Shown: positions 33,752 through 46,071 of the stretch, one piece after another
Layout: each line of letters opens with the position of its first letter
Position numbering within the stretch: position 1 is the first letter of the stretch
The notes under the pieces: generated by a model
Databases searched by the model: none
What the model was told of the DNA's origin: nothing
Seen by the model: the letters and a program-made list of their open reading frames with translations, nothing else
NCBI GenBank assembly: GCA_037176705.1
Contig: CM073889.1
Coordinates: forward strand, 100,829,890-100,893,889
Direction of reading: 5' to 3'
Source of the DNA: Molossus alvarezi
Taxonomy: Eukaryota > Chordata > Mammalia > Chiroptera > Molossidae
Length of the DNA stretch: 64,000 nt
Made by a program: the position numbers and the translations under genes

Positions 33752-33893
33752 TGAGAGAGACACATGGATTGGTTGCCTCCTGCATGTGCCCTGACTAGGG
33801 CTGGGGATCAAACCTGCAACCCAGGTACGTGCCCTTGGCCAGGAATCGAACCTGCAACCCTTTGGTGCACAGGCTGCTTTAACCACTGAGCTC
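33602..33893 (-). mobile_element. VES SINE with (GA)n expansion
   Basis: 'aatcctcacccaaggatatt' tail, long GA run at about 33696-33750, B-box region 'ggaatcgaacctgcaaccc'. The head end is diverged. 'aagagc(g/t)ctttct' flanks it. Confidence 0.85.
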
Positions 33894-35640
33894 ACCAAGA
33901 GCTCTTTCTAATCCACAGCAGCAACATTCTCTTTGGTTTTAAATTCCAAAAGGATTGTATAGGCTCCTGTTCATGGCCCATCTTCTTAACAGCTCAGTGC
34001 CAAGCTACACAGCGTCCCCAAAGTGTATCATGGCTAATTAGGCAAATTGTTCAAGTGTTTTGGATAAGTAATTTTAATTTCGTTTCTTGGACAAAGGTCT
34101 CCCTGCAGTAAGAATGAGAAGGTAAAGATTATGATGAGCTGAAGACAAGAAAGGCTGAATGAAGAAATTCTTCTTTCTAGGGTTCCAAGAAATACCCCGG
34201 GAAGGTTTGTACAGAACGACTGGGTCAGCAGCCAGAGGCTGGTTACTATGGTAACAATGGCCCTTGGTGCCAGCCAGTGCTGGTGCTGCTGCTGGCCCTG
34301 CTAGGGGAGTGGAGATGGACGCCCAGCCTAGCCAGCAACTGCGCCTGCTCAGGAAAGTAATGGGGAGAGAGGGAGAAGGCTGACGGAGACTACAGGGCTT
34401 TTTCATGTCATTCCAGTCACATTCCCATTTTTTCAGCTATCACCCTCTGTTCCCAATTTCCTGGAATTGAGGCAGGACCTTTAAGACAATTCAGAGACAC
34501 ACAAAGCAGGCTCAGGGTCCTCCTTTATTCCAACACTGCAACTAAACAGAGCAACTAAACCACCCACCAGAGAGAGTATTTTTATTGGCACTATTATGGA
34601 AGAAAAGAAAAATACTTCAAATTCTCTGCTTTCCAAAACCAACACAGAGAGAGAGGGACAATAAACAAGGGACAGGTGATGTGATCACAACTCAAATGTG
34701 ACCTGGTTCTCAGATCACACGCCACTGAGGACGACATTCACAGAAAGCGAATGAGTGTGAAGATATTAATATTTGTAAACTGAAACAAAGATCAAATATT
34801 CCATTTACAAAAGCCTATTCTTAGTCATGCATGAACCCTGCTTTTACTCTTTCCTGTACAAAAAGGCACAAGGCTCTATGTTTCATTCCTTAGTGTAATA
34901 GAAGCTTAAGAACTGGTCCATCGTATCTAAAATGGAATATTGTACTGGCCTGAGGGCAGGTTGGACATTTAACTGCAGTGGTATAAATGTATGTGACTTC
35001 AATTTTCTTATGAAGGAGACATTCTGCAATCTGACTGAATAAGGAACAACGCCGCAGACAGCGTAAAAGAAAGTACGTTCAGAGGAGGCAAAGCAGGGAT
35101 CCTGAACAACAGGACCAGGACACCCGGAGGAGTAAGCCCACGTGCTCTGAATTCAGACGGTGGCTCCTGGAGCCCAGGCCTCTTGGTGGCACTACTCACG
35201 GACTGGGTCAGGCAGGGCTATACACCTGCGGGCTCACGGTCAGAAAAAGCAAGGCAGGGAAGCTGGGTGCACACGTGCCCTCTTTTCCCTGTGGCAGTGG
35301 CTCTGTGTGCTGCGGAAATGGGCAGAGGTAGCATACCTGCCACTGTCAACCTGTCAGGGCCACGGGGGCCCCATATCTGTGCCAGGCACAGTGTGGAAGC
35401 TAAGGCTGGACCGGGCAGAACAGTCTGACTCCTGTCCTTGTTCATTCCCCTGCTTGGACAGACTGGAGGCTGCCGATGGCAGGCAGTTGGTGCCTAATGC
35501 TCCTCGTGGCGATGGATACACTTAGCAATTATTTGAAAATGAAATAAACGCTATGATAAGGAAGCACAAACTTTTAAGACTAATATGCATCTCTCCCATC
35601 TTGGCTATGAATGGTATAATGGAGGGAAATTTCAGAATGT
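33894..35640. other. Unique intronic sequence with X-box-like site
   Basis: SINE-free. It contains a moderately GC-rich block at 34180-34400 holding the palindrome described separately. No exon was established. Confidence 0.4.
34242..34255. promoter_or_regulatory. RFX X-box-like palindrome
   Basis: The plus strand reads GTTACTATGGTAAC and the minus strand GTTACCATAGTAAC. The minus reading fits the RFX consensus GTTRCC, two bases, RGYAAC at every position. RFX factors bind such sites in promoters and enhancers, notably of ciliary genes. Binding here is inferred. Confidence 0.5.
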
Positions 35641-35649
35641 CTGAATTTT

Positions 35650-35745
35650 AGACCTGGCTTGGATACTAATAAACTTGGACAAATAACGTCACCTCTTCGA
35701 CACTTGGCTACCTCACCTGTAAACCATTACTGCCGATGAAGCCTG
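35650..35745 (+). repeat. MIR-like fragment
   Basis: 'ttagacctggcttggatact', 'aacttggacaaataacgtca' and 'tggctacctcacctgtaaac' follow the MIR core. Confidence 0.5.
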
Positions 35746-36539
35746 CTTACTGTGGTGAATGGATGCTGAAGACCGGCTGTGATGGTTTAGTGACTCACGA
35801 GGGGCTGGGGCCCAATGAGGGCAAGGCAGGTCAGTACCTCGCCCTGCCTTGTCCCAGCAATGCCACACAGGGCCTTAAAAGAGCCCATCTCCTGTCCTGT
35901 GACCAAGGCCACAGTTGAGAGAAAACTGGGAAACAGAGGGACTCTCCCTTTCTCCACTTTGGTATCCATCATTATTTTTCTTCAAATCAATGCCCCAGGA
36001 AGCAAGTAAAACATCTGTAGGTGAAGTATCTGAAGATCTATAGTCAGTTCCAAAACATAACAATAGTTTAAGAGCAAGGAGTCTTATATTTGATAACACA
36101 GGTTCTAATGATCCCAAATCTACACGTTTCAATAAAGAAAGATACATTGCTTATGTCTTAATTTACTTTCAGGGACTAACCATGGGTAACGCAATTTGTT
36201 ATACACTGCAAGCATGAAGATTAAATAAAATTCAGATTTACTTTAAATATATTCACAAAACATTTCAGAAGATCTAAGGGAAATTCTAAATTTAAATAAT
36301 CAGCATATTATATTTTAAGATTTGGATATAGGAAACACTTAAATAATAAAACACTCATTTTTATACTTGGGGGTTATTTAGAGAAAAGAATGTAGAACAT
36401 GTTTTTTTGTTGTTGTTATTTTTAAAAGTCAAAATCTGGCATAAATGTGAAAACTATAAACATCCCCCAAAAAGAACTATCATATGCTCAGAACGAAGGG
36501 GATAACCTCTAAGTTCTGGCGCTTTGAAAACACTGCTTT
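35746..36539. other. Unique, increasingly AT-rich sequence
   Basis: No gene or repeat family recognised. Confidence 0.4.
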
Positions 36540-36773
36540 GCCCTGGCCGGGTTGGTTCAGTGATTGGAGTATTGGCCTGTGGAGCAAAGGGTCTTGGGTT
36601 CAATTCCTAGTCAAGGGCACGTACCTTGGTTGCAGGTTCAATCCCAGGCCAAGGTCGGGGTCATGTGGGTGGCAACCAGTCAGTGTGTCTGTCTCACATT
36701 GATGTTTTTCTCCTTCTCTCTCCCTCCCACTCTATCTAAAAAAATCAATGGAAAATATCCTCAGGTGAGGATT

Positions 36774-36776
<3 letters not shown>
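36540..36776 (+). mobile_element. VES SINE
   Basis: Head 'gccctggccgggttggttca', B-box 'gggttcaattcctagtcaag', tail 'cctcaggtgaggattaaaat'. Target duplication 'actgcttt' before the element and after the TA array. Confidence 0.9.

Positions 36777-36833
<57 letters not shown>
36776..36833. repeat. (TA)n microsatellite in a SINE tail
   Basis: About 28 TA dinucleotides replace the usual poly(A) of the preceding SINE, between its 3' end and its target duplication. Confidence 0.95.
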
Positions 36834-36834
<1 letters not shown>

Positions 36835-36843
36835 TGCTTTACT

Positions 36844-37050
36844 GCCCAGCTGGAGTAACTCAGTGGGTTGAAGTGCTGTCCCGCACACTGAAAGGTTGCT
36901 GGTTCAATTCCCTGTCAGGGCACATACCTAGGCTGAGGGTTCAAGGCCCTGTTGGGGCACATACAGAAGGCAACCCATCCATGTATCCCCCCCGCCCCCG
37001 CACTTCCTCTCTGTAAGCATGTCCTCGAGGAAGGATTAAAAAAATATATA
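36844..37050 (+). mobile_element. VES-related SINE, third subfamily
   Basis: Head 'gcccagctggagtaactcag' and B-box 'tggttcaattccctgtcag'. The body 'ttgaagtgctgtcccgcaca' differs from the other two groups. The tail 'gaggaaggattaaaaaaata' is followed by 'tatactgc', a copy of the left flank. Confidence 0.85.
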
Positions 37051-38132
37051 CTGCCTCACTTTCAAAAGCAGATTAAGGAAGAGAGGATGTTGTACTTATT
37101 CCAACAGTCATTTACATTGTTGATACATCGTCCATGGTTTCTCCATACAAAATACCTTCTGATAAGGCAAGATGTACTAAGATAAAACTACTGATTAGAT
37201 CCCTCTTGCAAGGCGACCTGTTCACCCATGCATCCTTCCTTCCTTTGTATTAATATTTACATTTTAATTATAATCACTGATGCTTTAACAAATATGGTAT
37301 TTTAACACAATGGTGGACACAAAAACAATGGCCTTCTTCACCATCTGGCTGATGGGTCTACATACATTGTTTGTCGTCACTATATACCAAGGCCTCAACC
37401 AAATGGTTGACTCAGGCTGTTTTCCTGGCTGCTCTGGTGGCCAGGGCTGTAGTAATGGAATGTGAGGCACAGGTGGCTGTCACACAGCACTCCTGGGAGT
37501 CCAAGTTGATGGCTTAGTCAGTCAGTACTGTCAAAGGCCCAACATTTCCTCAACACTTTATTAAGAAAAGTACAAATATACACAAAACAACAGTAAGTCT
37601 ATCAACCAGCTACAAGACATCAACTAATGTTCATTCTTGTTTCATCTATCTCAAATTTCTCCCCTCTAAATTATTTTGGTGCCAATCCATAACATTATAT
37701 AATTTTCATCCCTAAATATTAACCTATAATATTATCAAACAGGTAAGAACTTTTTACTCTACTTTTAAGATAACCCAATATGAGAATAAATTTGTTATAG
37801 TGATGCTTTGTATCATAAAAAATATGAAATGTGGTCCTTGCCCTTAAGCAACAGTAACAATCACTTGGAGAGCTAAGATGAATGTAAATGGAAAAAAGAA
37901 TCACTAAAAAGGAATTCTTCAACATAACCTATTGTTAGATACTCAGCGTACTAATTGCCGGTTCTGATTTAGATGGATTCTAGGATGTGCACAAACGGAT
38001 CCATGCTTCATCTGCTTCCTCTGCTTTACACAAACCATCAGCCTCTGCCAATACGAACTCCCTGAGGCCCTCTGCACACTCCAGGCTATTCCCTTCCCAC
38101 CTCCACAGCTTTCTGAGACTGCTCGCTGTTGT
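37051..38132. other. AT-rich unique intronic sequence
   Basis: No gene seen. Short frames only. Confidence 0.4.
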
Positions 38133-38368
38133 TTTTTTAATTCTCACCCAAGGATAATTTTCCATTTATATTTATTTTCAGACAGAGTGGGAGGGAGAGA
38201 GAGAAAGAGAAACATCAGTGTGAGAAAGACATTGATTGGTTGCCTCCCGCACGACCCCGACCAGGTGGGGGACCAAGCCGCAACTGAGGTATGCGCCCTT
38301 GACCCAACTGATCCTCCAACTCTGGTCTGCGACTGACGCTCTAACTGCTGAGCCAAACCGGCCAGGGC
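38133..38368 (-). mobile_element. VES SINE
   Basis: 'aattctcacccaaggataat' tail and end 'aaaccggccagggct'. Confidence 0.88.
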
Positions 38369-38639
38369 TGAGCCTGCTTTTTATACAAAGATGTCCTTCC
38401 CTCCACACTGGTGTTTCCTACGGAGCTGGCTCACATGCTTCCTTCCCTCCACAGTCTCTTCAGTGCCTGGTGCTGCCTGCCCACCTCTAGGTATTTGTCT
38501 GTACAATCCCACAAGGTACCTGGACTGGATATGGGTTTGTACAGTTTTCACTCACCACTGGATATAAATATGCTGAAGGCAGACTCTGAGTGTGCCACCT
38601 ACAGTTCCAGGTAAGGCTTTGCTCAGTGAGGAAGGTACC

Positions 38640-39122
38640 CCTGCCAAAGACTACGGCGGCTTAGCAGAGACAGACCCCATGGATGACAACAGTCAGGAGA
38701 GGCTGAGGAGGTGGTGGGGTGGGCGGTCTTGAAGGAGAAAGGAGAGGTGGGAAAGCATTCCAGGCAGAGAGAATTGTTCAGAAACCTGACTAAGCAAGAA
38801 AAAGCTTCAAACTCTCCCATGCCCTGACCTCTTTGAGGAGCTCGTGGATAGTGAGGGGTATATGAGCAGTGATGGAATTTGATCAGGGTACTCTGTGGCT
38901 TAAAAAAAAAAAATCCCTGATGGCTTCCCAATGAAAACTAGACACCAAAAAGAACGGAGACTCTGCACCAAAGTGTTCAGAATCTAGGTATGGAGATAAA
39001 ACATCTACAAAATTATAAGGTAGAAGTGACAAGTATCATGTAAACTATATAAATAAGTATAATTTATAAAAGTCCAGGGAAGGGAGAAATTACTTTAAAT
39101 GGTGGCATCAACTAAGGCTTCA
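38640..39122 (-). repeat. L2 relic, left part
   Basis: 'gtgggaaagcattccaggca' and 'gagagaattgttcagaaacc' at 38748-38785, then 'gacaagtatcatgtaaacta' near 39030. These match antisense L2 interior in content, but the order suggests more than one fragment. Confidence 0.5.
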
Positions 39123-39345
39123 AGCCCAGCCGGCGTGGCTCAGTGGTTGAGCATCAACCCATGCACCAAGAGGTCGCCAGTTCCATTCTCGGTCAGGGAA
39201 CATGCCTGGGCTGTGGGCCCAATCCCCAGTGGGGGGCATGCAGGAGGCAGCCAATCAATGTTTTCTCTCATCGATGTTTCTATCTCTCTCCCCCTACCTT
39301 CCCCTCTCTCTAAAATCAATAAAGAAAAAAAAAAGTAAAAAAATA
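39123..39345 (+). mobile_element. VES-related SINE in L2
   Basis: Head 'cccagccggcgtggctcagt', body 'agtggggggcatgcaggagg', tail 'aatcaataaagaaaaaaa'. Target duplication 'aaggcttcaag' on both sides. Confidence 0.93.
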
Positions 39346-39800
39346 AATAAGGCTTCAAGGAGGAGGTGGCAACTGAGTGGTCTGTAAACACTGGGTAGGA
39401 TTCAGACAGTGAGGGTGGGAGGAGGGCATCGGAGGCAGAAGACAAGGCATAGAGGCAGAAAAGCACAAGGGTGCCCAAGGACCAGCCGGTATTCAGGCTG
39501 TTTGGAAAATAGGGAATAAGATGGGAAATGATGTGAAACAAAGCTTGAAAGGCAGGTTCAGGAGACAAACGAAGCCTAACTCTGGACTTCAGTCTGTGCA
39601 AAGAAAAGCCACTAAGTGCACGTGAACAGAGCACTGACCAAGACCTGAATGTGGTTTTGGAAGGTTATTTAGGAAGCAATGTGATCCATTTGGATTGGGA
39701 GAGGGGAGCAGACTCTAGGAGAGAAGGAACTGGGAGACTAGTGCAGGGGTCTAAGTGACAAGGGATGAGGGCCTGACCAAGAGATGACAGTGAGAACAGA
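39346..39800 (-). repeat. L2 relic, right part
   Basis: 'aggaggtggcaactgagtgg', 'gaaaggcaggttcaggagac' and 'agaaaagccactaagtgcac' follow antisense L2 in broad outline. Confidence 0.5.
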
Positions 39801-41895
39801 GGAGAGGACAAACAAGGAGAGGTGGCAATGGCCACTGGTGTGAAAGGGAGGGAGGGAGAACTGACAGCTCTTCACGGCTGCCTCCCCCCAGAAAGGGAAA
39901 TCAGGGCTTAGAAGCGTCAGATCCAGAAATAAATTCCAAGAGTCTCCTCTGTTGATGGTCATATGTTTTGAGTTCAATGACCTTTGTTACTTCTGTTTTT
40001 CACTAGAAACAATGGAGCAGACAAAAAAAAATTCTGTTCCCATCCTCAGTCTGGCTCCATTCTAATAAGTCTTTATCTTTGTGATATGGTTCCTTGGAGC
40101 CTGTTTGCCTCTGGGAAAGGGTCTCTGTGCCTCTGACTTCACAATGCCTCTATGTTCAGTTCAGCAGCAACTGCTGACACAAGCCCCAGGTCCTGATAGC
40201 CTCCCAGTCCATTGGCTGGAAGAATTATCAAAATTCTGATTCTCCTGACTCAATCTTAGGAAAGGGGGAAATAGAGCCTGTGAGAAAGTCCCACTACTTA
40301 TTTCTGAAATGAGATGTTTTACTTAGTTCTGTCTGTCTCAATCTTTGATCACTAGCCTGTAAATATTAAGAGAGCAGTAACAACGGCTTAGGAACAAGGA
40401 CAGACTGGTCATCGACTGATTTTCTGATTGGCGTCTATGAAGCGTACACTTATTTAGCTCAAGTTCAAGACCCACTGATGAATGACCTGCTCAATCCCCA
40501 GGCCTTGATTCTGGGATCTCCAAGGCCTGCAAACTTACAGTGACTGATGGACAGTGTGTGAAGCCAGGAAACTGCTGCCTGTATATTTGGGTAAAAACAG
40601 CAAGCCCTTAAGACTCCAGGGATGAAGGTGAAAATGGATCAAACACAAGGTGCTTCACAGGCCTGTGCTGATTCCCATGCCTGGAACACATAGATGGTCA
40701 TGCTCTTTGCCAGGTGTCCCCCTCTCCCCCCTCACGCAACACACACACTGCTGAATTATATTGAACCAGGAATGCTTAGGATACACTAGGGTTAAGAGTT
40801 TCTGATTCCAATAAGGGGCAGTATATTCTCTACACAAAGTTTAGAAAATCTTAACTCCCCTTCAGATATGTGCATGCAAATTTCATTTCCAGATTCTCAC
40901 TATTAGATTTCCTTTTCTTGTAGGGAAATCGGGGGTGGGGATGGAGTAGATGACAGGAAGGAGATTATAATAAACTCAGGAAGCCATTTAGGTAACCTGA
41001 CTTCACCTAAGGGTAGAAGGAAGGCAACAAAGTTTCCAAGCAGGAGCTTTTTGTATCTGGAAACTGCCATCCTCAGGCCTCCTTCATGCTTCATCTCCCT
41101 TTTCCCAGGGTGGCAAAGTCCAGATTTTTAACTAGAACCCCACTCTTTGGAACTTTGAATAAGCACTTTCATGTTTAGGACAACAGAACAAGTGCATCAG
41201 TAAGTTAAGAAAAAACAAAACACACTTCAAGGAACCCTCCCACTTAGATTACTGTGTACTCTGCACGACTTCCCACACCTTACAGCCCTGTCATGAGAAG
41301 GACTCCCACTAGGAGGATGATGGAAACACAGCGATTCTGAACTATCCATAAAAGATAAGCAACATGTTCCTTATCTATGCCTAAAGTTCCCTCTTACTAT
41401 ATATAGAAAGCTTAGGGAATAAGTTATATTAAAGTTGTAGTTTGTAAGAAAATGAATCTACAGACAGAACTAAAGAAATATGTAAATGAAAGACTGCATT
41501 ACAGAGTCCAGCTGAGCGTGGTATAGGACAGGCCCTGACTCAGAGGAGCCCTGATTAGGGGACAGCCATGACTACGATGCAACCGTAATGCCCCGTGTTA
41601 CGTGCTCTGATAGCTGGGCTGACAAAGTAGTGGGGAAAGGACATGATCATTTCTACAACCTAAGGGAGAGGGATGAGTTCTGGCAGGGAGGAAGCACCTC
41701 AGACATTGGGGGAAAATATGAAGAGTCATATATGCAAAACAACAGTAATTTCATCTTTAGAAGGGAGACAGTAAACATGGTCACTCCCCAAATAACTAGG
41801 TTTTTTATTTTTTACCAATTATAAACTGACAGTTTATAATTTATAAACCTAAATAGAACATTATCATAAAACCATATATATATGTATATATATGT

Positions 41896-41933
<38 letters not shown>

Positions 41934-42699
41934 TTTTAATCAGAATAACTTCAATGCCTAGAAAAACAGCATTTTTAGGCAAATTCAGCTTGGAAATATA
42001 AATTCTCTGATTTCAACATGAGATGTTTCACTGGTCAATAAAAATTGAGATTTTGATTATTTTAAACGACTCGTCTTTCTTATTCTTCTCAAACTCACTT
42101 ATCACTTATAAAGAAAATACCTTTGAAAATAAATATGTAAAAATGTATATCAAATACACAATTCTGAAAATAGATGTTTGTGAAACTCTCCAAGAGCAAG
42201 CTCTATGATTTCATATTTCCTAAAGAAACTGTTAACAGTAAGAAATTTCACACTCATTTTCTGGGGGCCACTCTGAATTTTCAGCTATGGTCTAGTTGAT
42301 TAAATCCTACTTGAATTAAAAATAATACAAAACTCTACTAGGCCAATGCAAGGGCATTTTTAGCCTTTGCGCTTACATGTAGAGGCTAACGTGCATTTCA
42401 GTGCTCCAGCAAGAGCATATCAAGTTCTATTAATAAATCTTCTGGGACAGGGTGTTCCAAATATACATTTTTCCTGTTTAGATTTCTAAATCTGCAATTA
42501 AAATAAATCTAGTTCTAATTTTTCCCATGTTCAAAATTGTAGTTTCTCTCTTTACTTTAAAATGCTGTTTGCAATTCAACCCCTTGGTTGCTTATTATAC
42601 ATCTAGTGCTAATCTGCAGTCATAACTAAATAATGATTCTTAACAACACAGATGCCCAATCCCTATGGGTTTCTAAACTATAAACAAACTAGTTTCTTG
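39801..42699. other. Unique intronic sequence
   Basis: Nearly 2.9 kb without a recognised transposon apart from the CA array. No exon seen on either strand. Confidence 0.4.
41874..41932. repeat. (TA)n/(CA)n microsatellite
   Basis: TA-rich start followed by about 16 CA units. Confidence 0.95.
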
Positions 42700-42912
42700 C
42701 CCAGCCGGTGTGGCTCAGTGGTTGAGCATCGACCCATGGATCAAGAGGTCACTGGTTTGATTCTATGTCAGGGCACATGCTGGGGTTGCGGGCTCGATCC
42801 CCAGTGGGGGGCATGTGGGAGGTGGCCAACTGATGTTCTCTCTCATCAATGTTTCTCTCTCTCTCCCTCTCCCTTCCTCTCTCTCCAAAAATCAATAAAA
42901 ATATATTAAAAA
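42700..42912 (+). mobile_element. VES-related SINE
   Basis: Head 'gcccagccggtgtggctcag', body 'agtggggggcatgtgggagg', tail 'aatcaataaaaatatat'. Target duplication 'acaaa(c/t)tagtttct'. Confidence 0.92.
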
Positions 42913-43289
42913 AACAAATTAGTTTCTCAAACTTTTTACTTACTTGTAGAATTTAAATGAGCTACATTCTTATTTCTGAAAGTGCTAAATTATTGAAGGT
43001 ATACATAAAAGTTACTTTTTAGCTAATTCATTGCTAGATCAGAGAGAATAACTAAAAAATACAAACTGTCTGAAAATGCCCACAGACAAATCACAAGCTT
43101 TAGCTCTGGGTTCTTTGCACAGCACATCACTGAAATACCCACAGAAGGCTTGGGCTTTTATATTAGAGAAGGCAGGAATATGATTTATTTTCCCATTTAC
43201 TTTAAAACCATTAACTTTTAAGTCCATACATTCATCATAATAACCACCTCTAACTCACATTGCCTACGCCATCCTTTTTTTTCTCATTT
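42913..43289. other. AT-rich unique sequence
   Basis: Nothing recognised. Confidence 0.4.
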
Positions 43290-44290
43290 TTGGTTGTGGT
43301 AAAAAAATAAATAAAAAAATTTTTTTTATTGTGGTAAAAAGAAACATAAAATCTTAACCAATTTTAAGTGTTCAATTCAATAGTGTTAAGTATATTTACA
43401 TTGCTATGAAACAGATCTCAAGAACTTTTTCATCTTGCAAAACTGAAACACTGTACCCATTAAACAACTCCTCATTCCTCCCTCCCACAACTCCTGGCAA
43501 CTACCATTCTATTTCTATGAATCTGAATACTTAGGTACCTCATGTAAATGGAATCATACAATATTCATTCTTTTGTGACTGGCTTATTTTGCTTAGCATA
43601 ATGACCTCAAGGTTCATCCATGTTGTAGTATATGACAAAATTTCCTTTCTTTGTAAAGGCTGAATAATATTCCATTATATGTATGTACCACATTTTGTTT
43701 ATTTATTTGTGTACCTTTTTTTTTTTTTAAACTTTGTTTTTTATTTTTTGTTAATCCTCACCTGAGGATATTTTTCCATTGATTTTTTTGATAGAGTGGA
43801 AGGGAGGGAGGGAAGGAGAGAGAGACTAACATTGATGAGAGAGAGACACATTGATTGATTGCCTCCTGCACAACCCCGACTGAGCCGGGGATGGAATCTG
43901 CAACCCAAGTATGTGCCTTTGACCAAGAATCGAACCCAATACCCTTTGGTCCGCAGGCCGATGCTCTAACTGCTGAGCCAAACTGGCCAGGGCCATTTGT
44001 GCACCTTCTGACTGTTGTGAATATTGTGAATAATGCCAGTACGAAAAGGGTGTGCAAATATCTCTCTGAGATCCTGCTTTCGATTCTTTTGAAAGCAGAA
44101 ATAAAATTGCTGGATCATACAGTACTTCCATTTTTACTTTCTGAGGAACCTCTGAACTGTTTTCCATAGTGGTTGCACCATTTTATAATCCTACCGACAG
44201 TGCATGAGGGTTCCAGTTTCTCCACATCCTTACCAACACTTTTTTAACAGTAGCACTCATAATGGGTGTGTTTTTAATTAAAAATTAAAA
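43290..44290 (-). mobile_element. Old L1 3' portion, minus strand
   Basis: 'gcaactaccattctatttct', 'gacctcaaggttcatccatg' and 'ggctgaataatattccatta' lie before the SINE. 'gaatattgtgaataatgcca' and 'cagtttctccacatccttac' lie after it. This is antisense ORF2-end and 3'UTR sequence with no intact frame. Confidence 0.8.
43716..43994 (-). mobile_element. VES SINE in old L1
   Basis: 'aatcctcacctgaggatatt' tail and end 'aaactggccagggc'. Target duplication 'atttgtg(t/c)acc'. Confidence 0.92.
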
Positions 44291-44552
44291 AAATTTTACT
44301 ACCTGTCTCATAGTAAAATAAAATACACTAACCACTGAAGAACATTTTAAAGAGATTTACAAATTATTAGTTCCAATTTGATATAACAACTATTTAACAT
44401 TTTAACATACGTTCTCATCTTTTTGGTGGGGAGTGGGTGGGCACAGATCATATTTTAGGAGAGAGAAAATAATTAGATTTTTATATGCAAAAGAAAACAA
44501 GGAGAAAAATTTTACATATTAACAAAAATATTTTTCCTTCATTAAAATCTCC

Positions 44553-44745
44553 TTGGTCAAGGGAATGTACCTGGATTGCAGGTTTGATCCCCAGCCCCAG
44601 CTGGGGTCATGAGAGAGGCAACCATTCAATGTGTCTTTCTCATATCAATGTTTCTCTTCTCCCCAGCACCTCCTTCCCTCCCACTCTATCTGAAAAGCAA
44701 TGGAAAAATATCCTTGGGTGAGGATTAACAAAAATAAATAAATAA
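44553..44745 (+). mobile_element. 5'-truncated VES SINE
   Basis: The element starts within the body at 'gtcaagggaatgtacctgga', lacking the head and A box, and ends 'ccttgggtgaggattaaca'. The direct repeat 'aaaatctccttg' flanks it, so the truncation occurred at insertion. Confidence 0.85.
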
Positions 44746-45017
44746 AAATAAAATCTCCTTGTTCAACATTTCTATCACTTACATACTTTATTCATTTTTT
44801 TTAAAAATAGAGGAGTCTTCAAGAAATCCTTCATCTTTTTAGCCCTCTCTATTGTGAAAAATAACACATATACAGAAAAGTTTCCAAACACAAATATATG
44901 ATAATCCAATTAATATAAGGCAAACATTCCTATTATCACCACTCAGGTCTGCCAAAGAACACTTCCATAGTATCCCTGGTTACCACTATCTGGGCTTTTA
45001 TGGTAATCACTTCATTG

Positions 45018-45018
45018 A

Positions 45019-45060
<42 letters not shown>
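45018..45060. repeat. (TC)n microsatellite
   Basis: About 21 TC units directly next to the tail of the adjoining SINE. Confidence 0.95.
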
Positions 45061-45064
<4 letters not shown>

Positions 45065-45298
45065 TCCTCACCTGAGGATATTTTTCCATTTATCTTCAGA
45101 TAGAGTGGGGGTTGGGGGGAGGAAGAGAAAGAGAGAGATATGGATGTGAGAGAGACACTGATTGGTTGCCTCCTGCTTGACCCTGACCAGGGCCGGGGAC
45201 AAACAGCAATCGAGGTATGTGCCCTTGACCAGAACTGAACCCGAGCCTCTTTGGTCCACAGGCCGACTTTCTAACCACTGAGTCAAACCAGCCAGGGC
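45061..45298 (-). mobile_element. VES SINE
   Basis: 'aatcctcacctgaggatatt' tail and end 'aaaccagccagggc'. Confidence 0.9.
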
Positions 45299-45687
45299 AC
45301 CTTGTTCTTTCTTATACCTTTACCACCTACATCTGCATTCCTTAATACTGTAGTTGAGTTTTGTCTTTCCTTATACTTCAAATTAGTGGATTTACAGTAT
45401 ATACCCTTTTGTATCTGGATTCTTTCATTTAGCATTCCGTGTGTGAGGGTCACACATGTTGAGTTTGCTGTGTTTCACTCGTTTGCGCTGCTATCTAGTA
45501 CTCTATTGTCTGAATATACAACAATTTCTTACTTAATTCTTTTCCTGATAGACACTGTGACAATGATGCCATGAACATTTTCATGTGTCTCCTAGCACAA
45601 AAGGGCATGCACTCATAGGTTCACCTAGAACAGTGTGCATTTGTTCAACTTTAGCAGATAAGCCTAACTTTTTTCTTTGTACAATTT

Positions 45688-46013
45688 CATATATATATAT
45701 ATATATACACACACACACGTATATATATATGTGTGTGTGTGCGTATATATAATTTATTTATTTTATTGTTTATTTATTTATCCTCACCCGAGGACATTTT
45801 TCCATTTTTTTGTTCAGATAGAGTGGGAGGAAGAGAGAGAGAGAGGGAGAAACATCGATGTGAAAGGGACACATTGAGTGGTTGCCACCTGCATGACCCA
45901 ATCAGGGCCGGGGACAAACTGCAACCAAGGTACATGCCCTTAGCGGGAACTGAACCCGGGTCTCTCTGGACCGCAGGCCAACGCTCTAACTGCTGAGCCA
46001 AACCGGCCAGGGC
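45688..46013 (-). mobile_element. VES SINE with TA/CA/TG tail
   Basis: The SINE proper begins at 'atcctcacccgaggacattt' (45780) and ends 'aaaccggccagggc'. Target duplication 'acaatttcat' lies at about 45681 and 46014. Between the left copy and the SINE is a mixed (TA)n(CA)n(TG)n tract at 45690-45750. Confidence 0.9.
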
Positions 46014-46071
46014 ACAATTTCATTTTTTTAAGGTCTTCAGTAACCACATCACACTTTGTCTATTGCTCTTT

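Larger units (their letters stand above)
44800..45610 (-). mobile_element. Old L1-type fragments around a SINE
   Basis: 'acagaaaagtttccaaacac' (44875) and 'ctggattctttcatttagca' (45416) with 'acaatgatgccatgaacatt' (45560) resemble antisense L1 3'UTR passages. Confidence 0.55.

Noticed and set aside
33647..33898. Ser/Leu-repeat protein frames
   Set aside because: Translations of the (GA)n/(CT)n tract in a SINE. Similar frames at 36564, 45733, 55960 and 60806 are rejected for the same reason.
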